Position numbers and translations under genes: made by a program. A stretch of 6,080 nt of DNA from contig CALVEE010000237.1 in NCBI GenBank assembly GCA_944326495.1, positions 1-6,080 of the forward strand. Reading direction: 5' to 3'. Shown here piece by piece: positions 1-5,579 of the stretch (positions are counted from its first letter, which is position 1; every line of letters starts with the position of its first letter). The notes under the pieces are model-generated. The model saw only the letters and a program-made list of their open reading frames with translations, ran no database searches and was not told the origin of the DNA. Origin of the DNA: Candidatus Gastranaerophilales bacterium. GTDB lineage: Bacteria > Cyanobacteriota > Vampirovibrionia > Gastranaerophilales > Gastranaerophilaceae.

Positions 1-305
1 CCTGGGCAGGAGCTAAGCTTGGCGCAATTGCCGGAACAGCAATTGCACCCGGAGTCGGAACAGCAATCGGAGCTATTGCAGGTCTTGTATGCGGTTCAAT
101 CGGCTGTGCTCTTGCAGGCAAGTTAACACGAAAAATCGTAGGTGAAGATGTCGGAACTAAAGTAGAAGTTGAAAACATGAAAAAGACTCCCGAAGGGCAG
201 GCACAACTTCTGCAGCTAACAGCATCACAGGCTATGGCAGATAAAAAGCTTGACCCAAAAGTAGCTTTAGCACTTCAGAATATTGCAGGCCAGATGAGTG
301 CATAA
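1..305 (+). CDS. Glycine-zipper protein of unknown function, 3' end only (partial)
   Basis: An open frame enters from the left edge (first complete codon at base 3) and ends at TAA 303-305, leaving the last 100 residues. The first half is a small-residue, glycine-spaced hydrophobic stretch (visible residues about 2-42) with many GxxxG-like spacings, including the eight-residue repeat GTAIAPGV/GTAIGAIA, encoded by a CGGAACAGCAAT direct repeat at 32-43 and 56-67. This is the pattern of glycine-zipper segments that pack as membrane helices. Two Cys lie in this part (GLVCGSIGCALAG). The second half is soluble and helical, rich in Ala, Gln and Leu, ending in QNIAGQMSA. I do not recognise the family; the N-terminus is outside the window, so a signal peptide or other domain cannot be judged. 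It converges on the fusion-protein gene with only 8 bases between the stop codons. The coding call is secure; membrane insertion is inference. Confidence 0.75.
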   Translation, partial: WAGAKLGAIAGTAIAPGVGTAIGAIAGLVCGSIGCALAGKLTRKIVGEDVGTKVEVENMKKTPEGQAQLLQLTASQAMADKKLDPKVALALQNIAGQMSA

Positions 306-313
306 TTCAGGTT

Positions 314-1492
314 TTATAATCTTGGCGGTCGAAAAGACTGCTGTTTCTTGCTTTTACTGCTCTTTATTCCGACAAGAACCCTTTCTCCTTCATAAATATT
401 ATCCCCCTTAACTTCGGTATAAGAATCATCGCTTGCGCCGGTTTGGATATCAATTCTTTTTATATGCATACCGTCTTTTACCCATAAGCCTTGTGTTTTA
501 TACTTTTTTCCGTCTGTCTGCGGTGTGAATTTAAGCGCAATATTAGGAACTGATAAGACATCCTCATTTTTTGCAGTAATAATTGAAACATTTGCAGTCA
601 TACCGGGTTTTAATTTTAAATCTTTATTATCAACAGTTACTATAACCGAATAAGTTACAACGTTAGAAACCGTTGTCGGAGAAATCCTCACCTGTGTAAC
701 TTTTCCGTTAAAAACACTGTTCGGGTATCCGTCAAGCGTATAAGTTACTTCCTGCCCCTCTTTAACATCTCCTATATCAGCTTCTGATACGTTAACTTCT
801 ATCTGCATTTTCTCTAAATCCTGCGCGATAGTGAACAATTCCGGAGCCTGAAAGCTTGCAGCAACCGGCTGGCCGAGGTCGATTTCACGTGAAATTATCA
901 TTCCGCTTACCGGAGCTGTTATTTTTGTATAATTCAGATTAACCAAGGATTGATTATATTGCGCTCTTGTCTGGCTGATTTTCGCTTTTGCAGCATTAAC
1001 CTGTGCTAAATTGGATTTATAATCAGCTTCTGCCTGATCTAAATCGGCTTTAGGAATAAAACTTCTTGCATAAAGATTTCTGTATCTTCTTAAAGTTTTC
1101 TCGCTCATTTCAAGAGTAGCTTCACGGTTTGCCAAATCAGCCTCCGCAGAATTCATTGAAGCCTGATTTTGGTCAACTGTTGCCTGAAAAGTTCTGGGGT
1201 CAATTTCTGCAAGAAGCTGGCCTTTTGTAACCTTGGAATTAAAATCTACATAAATTGCGCTAATAAGCCCTGATACCGTAGAACCAACTGAAACAGTATT
1301 AACAGGGTTTATTGTGCCTGATGCTTCCACAACCTGCGTAATCGTACGGCGCTTAATAGGTGCTGTCTGATAACGCACACGGTTTTTCATAAAATTACTG
1401 ATTACTATTGCAAGAATTATAACCAGAACAATTGTTCCTATAAGGTATTTTTTATCTAAGTTTTTTAGTATTTCTAAATTCGGAAGCTTCAT
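314..1492 (-). CDS. MacA/HlyD-type periplasmic membrane-fusion (adaptor) protein
   Basis: A 392-residue adaptor that would join an inner-membrane transporter to a TolC-type outer-membrane channel for efflux or secretion. It has a short basic cytoplasmic start, one membrane helix (about 17-33), then a periplasmic body. The first lipoyl half-motif is near 68-100 (SVGSTVSGLISAIYVDFNSK, then GQLLAEIDP). A long alpha-helical hairpin spans about 102-188, and the second lipoyl half is at 190-222 (ITAPVSGMIISREIDLGQPV). A beta-barrel covers about 228-305 with VSEADIGDVKEGQ and LKPGMTANV, and a membrane-proximal domain follows. The order and motifs are those of MacA-like adaptors, and the length is usual. 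The C-terminus is basic (KSSKSKKQQ). The ATG overlaps the upstream tolC stop (ATGA), with an AGGA ribosome site 6 bases ahead, indicating translational coupling. No macB or other pump gene follows; the next gene is convergent. The adaptor class is confident; the partner pump and substrate are unknown. Confidence 0.92.
   Translation of the reverse strand: MKLPNLEILKNLDKKYLIGTIVLVIILAIVISNFMKNRVRYQTAPIKRRTITQVVEASGTINPVNTVSVGSTVSGLISAIYVDFNSKVTKGQLLAEIDPRTFQATVDQNQASMNSAEADLANREATLEMSEKTLRRYRNLYARSFIPKADLDQAEADYKSNLAQVNAAKAKISQTRAQYNQSLVNLNYTKITAPVSGMIISREIDLGQPVAASFQAPELFTIAQDLEKMQIEVNVSEADIGDVKEGQEVTYTLDGYPNSVFNGKVTQVRISPTTVSNVVTYSVIVTVDNKDLKLKPGMTANVSIITAKNEDVLSVPNIALKFTPQTDGKKYKTQGLWVKDGMHIKRIDIQTGASDDSYTEVKGDNIYEGERVLVGIKSSKSKKQQSFRPPRL
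324..355 (+). terminator. Possible weak intrinsic terminator for the glycine-zipper gene
   Basis: GCGGTC (325-330) and GACTGC (336-341) can pair as a 6-bp RNA stem with one G-U wobble around a GAAAA loop. A T-rich but interrupted tail (TTTCTTGCTTTT, 344-355) follows. It lies 20 bases past the + strand stop, inside the 3' end of the convergent fusion-protein gene. On the minus strand the wobble becomes an A-C mismatch, so it would favour + strand transcripts. The stem is short and the tail imperfect. Confidence 0.35.
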
Positions 1493-3027
1493 ACATTATC
1501 CTTCTTTTTTGTTTTCTTAAAGTTTTTAGCCTGTTCTTTTTCCTGTTTCTTCAAATCTTTTTGATAATCTTTAACCTCTTCAACCGTTAGAGTTTCTTCT
1601 TGAGGAAGTGCTATTTCACGCTCTAAAGTTGCTCGGGCGACATTGTAGTTATAAACCGCCTGAACATAGGAGCTTTGTGCGTTATTATAGTTAACTCTTG
1701 CATCCTGAAGCTGGATATAATCACCTAAACCGACCATATAACGACCATCCGCCAGTTCAAGGTTTTCTAAAGTTTGTCTTACTTTGGTTTCCAGAAGCGG
1801 AATTTGTTTTTCAAGCTGAATCATATCAACATAAGCACTCTGGATATCAAAATAAAGGTTCTGGTTCAATAAATCAACCTCTGTTTTTGCAAGGTTAAGC
1901 TGGGAGTTTGCAATATCTACTTCGTTTTTAACCTGCATCATATTGAAAGTTGTACTTAAATTCAAAGATACATTCATGCCGCTGTCCGCATAATTGCGGT
2001 TATTTGCGTAACTGTAGCCGACTCCGCCTCTAAGTTCGGGAAGATACTGGCGCTTGGTTAGAAGAACATACTGCCTCATAGCTTTGACGGTTGCATTCAA
2101 TGCTTTTAAATCAGGCCTGTTTTCTTTTGCTATAATAACCGATTTTTCAAATGTGTACGGATATTTTTCAAATGTATAATCCTTTAAAACATCGCTTTTT
2201 TCAGCCTGAACCGCATAAACAGCGTTTGATACGTCATCAGGAAGCTCAAGCAGTTTTTTATAATTTTCAATATTGGTTAAACTCATCGGCACATAAGGGT
2301 TTGCAAGATTAAAAGTTTCCGTATTTTTTATGCTGTATTCAGGCGTATATGCTACATACATTGCGTTATTTAAAGTTACAATCGCATTTTTATAAGTGTT
2401 TTCTGCCTGCACGAGCGAAATCTTTGAATCACTAAGGTTAACCTCCGCATTAACAAGGTCAATCTTAGAGCGTATTCCCTCTTCAAAATACGCTAAAGTT
2501 CTCTGATAGTTTCTTTCATTAATCTGAACATTTAGTTTTGCAACTTCCATCAGCGATTTTGCAGCCAAAACACCGTAATATTGGAGCTTTACATTAAATA
2601 TAGTTGTAAGTACCGTTTCGTCAAAATCGTATTCAGCCGCGATTTTGTTAAACTTTTCCATTCTGATATTTGCGCCGGTTTTGCCGAAATTCCAGAGAAG
2701 CTGTGAAAGTGATGCATCAAAGCTCGGTAATGTCCTTGTCTGATAACTCCCCATATTGTGGTTTCTTTCGCCAAAACCTTGTCTGTAACCTGCACCGAGA
2801 GTTAAGCTCGGGAAATACGCAGATTTTGCAACTCCGACTGATGATTTTGCAATATCGAGATTTAAAATAGAACTTCTTACAACAGGGCTATTGTTTAAAG
2901 CAATTTTTATGCACTCATTCAAACCAAGCTCCGCGTTCTTTTCAATCTGAACGGTTTGTATTGCCTGCACTCTTAAGCTTGTTAGTAAACTTATTATTAA
3001 TAAAAATATTTTTATCTTTTTTTTCAT
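1489..3027 (-). CDS. TolC-family outer-membrane efflux channel protein
   Basis: A 512-residue outer-membrane factor forming the exit duct of a tripartite efflux or type I secretion system. A Sec signal peptide is evident (MKKK, hydrophobic core to about 18, cleavage near VQA at 20-22). Two outer-membrane efflux repeats follow, at about 35-225 and 292-472. Each carries a helix start with the NSPVVR or NRPDLKAL pattern, a beta-strand block (YFPSLTLGAGYR; YLPELRGGVGYSY) and long coiled-coil helices (for example LGDYIQLQDARVNYNNAQ). A linker of about 65 residues (225-290) separates them and ends in a tandem heptad, YTFEKYP/YTFEKSV. After residue 478 comes a highly charged Lys/Glu tail (for example KKQEKEQAKNFKKTKKKDNV), which is not part of the channel fold. 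It is first in a two-gene operon with the MacA-like adaptor (4-base ATGA overlap). TGA is used as stop, consistent with the standard genetic code. Substrate is unknown. Confidence 0.92.
   Translation of the reverse strand: MKKKIKIFLLIISLLTSLRVQAIQTVQIEKNAELGLNECIKIALNNSPVVRSSILNLDIAKSSVGVAKSAYFPSLTLGAGYRQGFGERNHNMGSYQTRTLPSFDASLSQLLWNFGKTGANIRMEKFNKIAAEYDFDETVLTTIFNVKLQYYGVLAAKSLMEVAKLNVQINERNYQRTLAYFEEGIRSKIDLVNAEVNLSDSKISLVQAENTYKNAIVTLNNAMYVAYTPEYSIKNTETFNLANPYVPMSLTNIENYKKLLELPDDVSNAVYAVQAEKSDVLKDYTFEKYPYTFEKSVIIAKENRPDLKALNATVKAMRQYVLLTKRQYLPELRGGVGYSYANNRNYADSGMNVSLNLSTTFNMMQVKNEVDIANSQLNLAKTEVDLLNQNLYFDIQSAYVDMIQLEKQIPLLETKVRQTLENLELADGRYMVGLGDYIQLQDARVNYNNAQSSYVQAVYNYNVARATLEREIALPQEETLTVEEVKDYQKDLKKQEKEQAKNFKKTKKKDNV
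1499..1503 (-). promoter_or_regulatory. Ribosome binding site of the adaptor gene, inside tolC
   Basis: AAGGA on the minus strand lies within the last codons of the tolC-like gene, 6 bases before the adaptor ATG (1492-1490). Together with the ATGA stop/start overlap it supports coupled translation and fixes this start. Confidence 0.6.
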
Positions 3028-3038
3028 CTACACTCAAT

Positions 3039-3082
3039 ATTATATACGACAAACAAGAATTAATGTTCATTTTCTTATACGA
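3039..3082 (-). promoter_or_regulatory. Candidate promoter region of the tolC-like/adaptor operon
   Basis: On the minus strand, a perfect TATAAT lies at 3044-3039, 11 bases before the ATG, and a TATAAG lies farther upstream at 3079-3074. Each is preceded by TCG, as part of a repeated TCGTATA element (3049-3043 and 3082-3076). No good -35 (TTGACA-like) box is seen at 17 bases from either. No strong ribosome site precedes the ATG; only GAG in TTGAGTGTAG is present. Use of the proximal box would leave a leader of only a few bases, so the distal box may be the working one. Confidence 0.4.
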
Positions 3083-3114
3083 ATTTGTTTTTTATTTTCA
3101 CATATGCTACTCTT

Positions 3115-3120
3115 TATATT
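3115..3120 (+). promoter_or_regulatory. Possible -10 box of the hemerythrin gene
   Basis: TATATT lies 21 bases before the chosen ATG, a reasonable distance. The -35 position holds only TTATTT (3092-3097, 17-base spacer). AT-rich sequence gives such matches easily, so this is a weak call. Confidence 0.25.
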
Positions 3121-3131
3121 AAACAGTTAAC

Positions 3132-3135
3132 GGAG
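3132..3135 (+). promoter_or_regulatory. Ribosome binding site that decides the hemerythrin start
   Basis: GGAG sits 6 bases before ATG 3142. The frame is open upstream to a TTG at 3085, but that start has no ribosome site and would add 19 residues unlike the family. The ATG places the conserved Trp at residue 6, as usual for bacteriohemerythrins. Confidence 0.75.
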
Positions 3136-3141
3136 TTTTCG

Positions 3142-3552
3142 ATGGGCAGTATAATCTGGAATAAAATGAAACATGATGTAAAAGTTAAGCTTTTAAATGA
3201 ACAGCACAAGAAGCTTTTTGATACGTTAAAAGAGCTTTACTGCGCAATGGAAGATAAAAGTGATAAAGCCGCGCTTTTGCGGATTATAAACAACTTATCA
3301 ATGTATATTAAAGAGCATCTTAGTACAGAAGAAGCTCTTCTTGAAAAATATAATTATCCCGGACTCGAAGAACAACGAGAGCAGCACAAGCTTTTTGTAG
3401 ACAAAATTGAAGAGTTCAAAAAAGATTTTGAAAACAACAAATTTATGCTCTATTTCGATATGGCAATATTTCTAAAAAGCTGGATAGCAAACCATATAGA
3501 AGAAATTGACCGAAAATATTCAAACTTTTTAAACGATAAAGGAGTTTATTAA
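3142..3552 (+). CDS. Bacteriohemerythrin-like non-heme di-iron protein with one ligand changed
   Basis: A 136-residue single-domain hemerythrin. The family forms a four-helix bundle binding O2 at a di-iron site, and acts in oxygen binding, sensing or iron/redox protection. Conserved positions: W6, H22 (LNEQHKKLF), H59 and E63 (HLSTEE), H82 (QHKLF), then H118 and D123 (HIEEID). Their spacings match the classical ligands His25, His54, Glu58, His77, His101 and Asp106. The position of His73, four residues before H82, is Gln78 (codon CAA) instead. Size is normal and there is no signal peptide, so it should be cytoplasmic. It is divergent from the tolC operon across 114 bases and convergent with nadK, two bases from its stop. 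It is probably a single-gene unit. Family is confident; whether it still binds two irons or reversibly binds O2 is open. Confidence 0.9.
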   Translation: MGSIIWNKMKHDVKVKLLNEQHKKLFDTLKELYCAMEDKSDKAALLRIINNLSMYIKEHLSTEEALLEKYNYPGLEEQREQHKLFVDKIEEFKKDFENNKFMLYFDMAIFLKSWIANHIEEIDRKYSNFLNDKGVY

Positions 3553-3554
3553 AT

Positions 3555-4334
3555 TTATTTCAAATCAGGCGAAATCCCCCAGTGGAGTTTATTTCTTAAA
3601 ACCGAATAAAAACTGTCGTCATTAATAAATGCAAGCAGAGCTTTTTTACCGGATTTTTTTATAGAAATTTCTTTAACGCACTCTGTTGTATCTGAGCCGT
3701 CTGCAGCAACTGAAAGAAGCTTATCGGTTGTTTTTACCGTAATTACTTCTCCCGATGGCACAACGAGCGGCCGTGCATTAAGTGTGTGCGGACATATAGG
3801 AACTATTACCAAAGCATCAAGAGACGGATATAAAACAGGCCCTCCGGCAGAAAGACCATACGCAGTCGAGCCGGTCGGAGTTGATATAATAAGCCCGTCT
3901 GCTATATAGTCACAGACAAATTTATTATTTATCTCAAGATAAAATTTTGAAGTTCTTGAAAGCTTGCAGCCCTTGATTACAAAATCGTTCAGAGCAAGAG
4001 AATTGCCCGCCTCCAGCATAATTCTCTCTTCCGTTGAATATTGACCGTTAAGTACGCTCTCAACCGCTCTTTCGATTTCATCCGCACCCGCTTGAGCTAA
4101 AAACCCTAAACGTCCGAGATTAATCCCCAATACGGGAGTCCCCGCATAAAAACGGGCACTTTTTAAAAGAGTGCCGTCCCCGCCGATTACAAAAGTAAAA
4201 TCGCCATATTCTTGCATATTATCAATATCAAAAGATTGAAAATCGATATGCTTTTTTATAAGAATTCCCTCTAAACTCCCGAGAACATCTGAATACGCCG
4301 AAATCTCTTTATTGAATACAACATTTAGTTTCAT
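3555..4334 (-). CDS. nadK: NAD kinase (ATP-NAD kinase)
   Basis: A cytoplasmic enzyme that phosphorylates NAD to NADP using ATP or polyphosphate, supplying NADPH for biosynthesis. With the ATG at 4334 it has 259 residues, short but within the family range. Signatures: GGDGT at 51-55 (catalytic Asp53), GINLGRLGFL at 70-79, and LND at 115-117, where most relatives have LNE. Further motifs are DGLIISTPTGSTAYGLSAGG at 146-165 and the C-terminal barrel with RPLVVP and ADGSD (211-215). The frame extends upstream to a GTG at 4391, but the extra 19 residues are not conserved-looking. They would also run through the -10 boxes, so I prefer ATG 4334. No ribosome site precedes that ATG, and a TATAAT ends 7 bases before it, suggesting a leaderless or nearly leaderless message. 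It diverges from the DUF151 nuclease gene. Confidence 0.95.
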   Translation of the reverse strand: MKLNVVFNKEISAYSDVLGSLEGILIKKHIDFQSFDIDNMQEYGDFTFVIGGDGTLLKSARFYAGTPVLGINLGRLGFLAQAGADEIERAVESVLNGQYSTEERIMLEAGNSLALNDFVIKGCKLSRTSKFYLEINNKFVCDYIADGLIISTPTGSTAYGLSAGGPVLYPSLDALVIVPICPHTLNARPLVVPSGEVITVKTTDKLLSVAADGSDTTECVKEISIKKSGKKALLAFINDDSFYSVLRNKLHWGISPDLK

Positions 4335-4341
4335 ACAAGCG

Positions 4342-4347
4342 ATTATA
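4342..4347 (-). promoter_or_regulatory. -10 box of nadK
   Basis: A perfect TATAAT on the minus strand, with only 7 bases (CGCTTGT) between it and the nadK ATG. Transcription would then begin at or within a base or two of the ATG. No convincing -35 is seen at 17 bases (TACCAC). The box is one arm of a 15-base inverted repeat. Confidence 0.55.
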
Positions 4348-4356
4348 TCATATAAT
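4342..4356. repeat. Perfect 15-base inverted repeat in the nadK/nuclease divergent promoter
   Basis: ATTATATCATATAAT is a 7-1-7 perfect palindrome whose arms each contain TATAAT, one on each strand (minus 4347-4342, plus 4351-4356). It lies between the two divergent genes. It may be a pair of back-to-back -10 boxes, a repressor operator, or both; sequence alone cannot separate these. Confidence 0.6.
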
Positions 4357-4365
4357 TTAGTTTTG

Positions 4366-4374
4366 TGGTATAAT
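4366..4374 (+). promoter_or_regulatory. Extended -10 promoter of the nuclease-Fic-dapL operon
   Basis: TGGTATAAT is a full extended -10 (TGn plus perfect TATAAT), which can work without a -35. Transcription would start near 4381, leaving a leader of about 29 bases before ATG 4410. An adjoining TTGACA at 4375-4380 looks like a -35, but no -10 lies at the right distance downstream. A second TATAATTT occurs 18 bases upstream at 4351-4358. Confidence 0.55.
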
Positions 4375-4396
4375 TTGACAAGTAAAAACACCGTTT

Positions 4397-4400
4397 GAGG
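4397..4400 (+). promoter_or_regulatory. Ribosome binding site of the DUF151 nuclease gene
   Basis: GAGG lies 9 bases before ATG 4410. It overlaps the alternative upstream TTG start (4395), which argues against that start. The ATG gives the family's usual MIEMKV beginning. Confidence 0.6.
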
Positions 4401-4409
4401 GCAAAAATT

Positions 4410-4919
4410 ATGATAGAAATGAAAGTAATGGGTATAGCTTTAGATGTAAGAACAAATTCTCCGATAGTTGTTCTTCACGATTTAGATAACAGAAAGGCGC
4501 TTCCTATCTGGATAGGCTCTGCTGAAGCCAGTGCTATTATAAGATGTATAGAAGGACTTGTTGTTGCAAGACCTATGACACACGATTTAATTATGAATAT
4601 AATCGAAAAAACCGGTTATACTCTGGAAAAGATTGAAATTAATGATGTAGAAAAAGAGACTTATTTTGCAACCTTATTTTTAGAAAAAGACGGCGAAACA
4701 CTTGAAATTGATGCGCGCCCTTCGGATGCGATAGCTGTAGCAATGAGAGCGGAAGCCCCGATTTATGTAACAGCAAATGTTCTTATGAACGGCTCTGTCT
4801 CAACTGATACTGCAAAAGATGAAGAAGAAGCACAGGAATTCAAAGACTTTATCCAGAACATCAAGCCTTCTGATTTTGAAAAAATGATGAAAGGCAAGCA
4901 TCAGGAAAATGATCAGTAG
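4410..4919 (+). CDS. DUF151 bifunctional nuclease-family protein (BFN domain)
   Basis: A 169-residue protein of the bifunctional nuclease family (DUF151/BFN), of which plant members have reported DNase and RNase activity. The bacterial role is poorly defined; the family is common in cyanobacteria, actinobacteria and thermophiles. The BFN domain fills about residues 1-125: MIEMKVMGIALD at the start, NSPIVVLHD (16-24), LPIWIGSAEASAI (31-43), RPMTHDL (54-60) and DARPSDAIAVAMRAEAPIYV (101-120). A charged helical tail (DEEEAQEFKDFIQNIKPSDF) follows, as is usual for bacterial members; no UVR domain is seen. It is first in the + strand unit, with its stop 26 bases before the Fic start. Family is confident; nuclease activity here is inferred from the family only. 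Confidence 0.9.
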   Translation: MIEMKVMGIALDVRTNSPIVVLHDLDNRKALPIWIGSAEASAIIRCIEGLVVARPMTHDLIMNIIEKTGYTLEKIEINDVEKETYFATLFLEKDGETLEIDARPSDAIAVAMRAEAPIYVTANVLMNGSVSTDTAKDEEEAQEFKDFIQNIKPSDFEKMMKGKHQENDQ

Positions 4920-4945
4920 AAGGGTTTAATTTTCTGGAAGGGATT

Positions 4946-5551
4946 ATGGTTTTAGAAAACAAGCTAAAAATTACAGATTCAGCAGAGCTTGCGCGTCAGG
5001 AAGAAAAAATAAGCAAAAAAAAGGCTCTTGAATTATTTGAAAAAGGAATACTTGATTCTCTGCAGCCCGGGACATTTAAAGCATTGTCTGAAATACATAA
5101 ATATTTATTTGATGATATTTATCTTTTTGCGGGAGAAATCAGAAATGTTAATATCGCAAAGGGGAATTTTAGATTTGCACCTGTTATGTATTTAAAACAA
5201 GCACTAGAGCATATTGAAAAGATGCCTCAATCAACTTATGAAGAAATTATAGAAAAATATGTCGAGATGAATATTGCGCACCCTTTCAGGGAAGGAAACG
5301 GACGCAGTACGCGTATATGGCTGGATTTGATTTTAAAAAAAGAACTCGGAAAAGTTGTCGATTGGAGCAAAGTTGATAAAGATGATTACCTGCTTGCAAT
5401 GGAGCGTAGTCCGGTTAAAAATGTTGAAATCCGTGAACTTTTGAAACAGGCGTTAACTCCTGACATAAATAACAGAGATGTCTACATGAAGGGTATTGAT
5501 GCAAGCTACAATTACGAAGGCTATTTTACTTATAAAACCGAAGAACTGTAA
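4946..5551 (+). CDS. fic: Class III Fic-domain AMPylase (adenylyltransferase), NmFic-like
   Basis: A 201-residue Fic enzyme that would transfer AMP from ATP to hydroxyl side chains of target proteins; relatives modify GyrB/ParE. The complete active-site motif HPFREGNGRSTR is at 112-123, with catalytic His112, metal-binding Glu116 and phosphate-binding Gly117-Asn118-Gly119 and Arg120/Arg123. The target-docking flap region is around 63-80 (GEIRNVNIAKGNFRFAPV). Near the C-terminus SYNYEG (187-192) fits the inhibitory motif [S/T]xxxE[G/N], Glu191 being the residue that would block ATP gamma-phosphate placement. This makes it class III, self-inhibited without a separate antitoxin. Tyr188 follows the motif serine, matching the tyrosine that NmFic auto-AMPylates. 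It differs from NmFic, as I recall it, by an N-terminal extension of about 14 residues and 8 residues after EGY. A purine-rich GGAAGG lies 4 bases before ATG 4946. It lies between the nuclease gene and dapL, with short gaps. Confidence 0.93.
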   Translation: MVLENKLKITDSAELARQEEKISKKKALELFEKGILDSLQPGTFKALSEIHKYLFDDIYLFAGEIRNVNIAKGNFRFAPVMYLKQALEHIEKMPQSTYEEIIEKYVEMNIAHPFREGNGRSTRIWLDLILKKELGKVVDWSKVDKDDYLLAMERSPVKNVEIRELLKQALTPDINNRDVYMKGIDASYNYEGYFTYKTEEL

Positions 5552-5579
5552 TCCACTAATGTGAATAGAAAGGGCTAAG

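Noticed and set aside
244..269. AAAGCT/AGCTTT inverted repeat with a 12-base loop, as a minus-strand terminator after the adaptor gene.
   Set aside because: The stem is only 6 bp with two GC pairs, the loop is long, the T tract short, and it lies inside another gene; too weak to call.
1698..2870. Small open frames of 66-68 codons on both strands within the tolC-like gene (1698-1898 +, 2589-2795 -, 2670-2870 +).
   Set aside because: They lie fully inside a well-supported gene in other frames, with no ribosome sites or recognisable domains.
3085..3141. N-terminal extension of the hemerythrin frame from TTG 3085.
   Set aside because: No ribosome site precedes the TTG, the 19 residues do not resemble the family, and a good GGAG precedes ATG 3142.
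3541..3593. GGAGTTTATT direct repeat at 3541-3550 and 3584-3593, and AT-rich weak hairpins at the hemerythrin/nadK convergence.
   Set aside because: The repeat copies fall within coding ends of two convergent genes and no stem with useful GC content plus a T run is present; probably chance.
4375..4380. Perfect TTGACA as a -35 box for the nuclease gene.
   Set aside because: No -10-like sequence lies 16-18 bases downstream; it directly follows the better-supported extended -10.
4335..4391. N-terminal extension of nadK from GTG 4391.
   Set aside because: It would translate across the -10 boxes and palindrome and adds non-conserved residues; the protein beginning MKLNVVFN fits the family.
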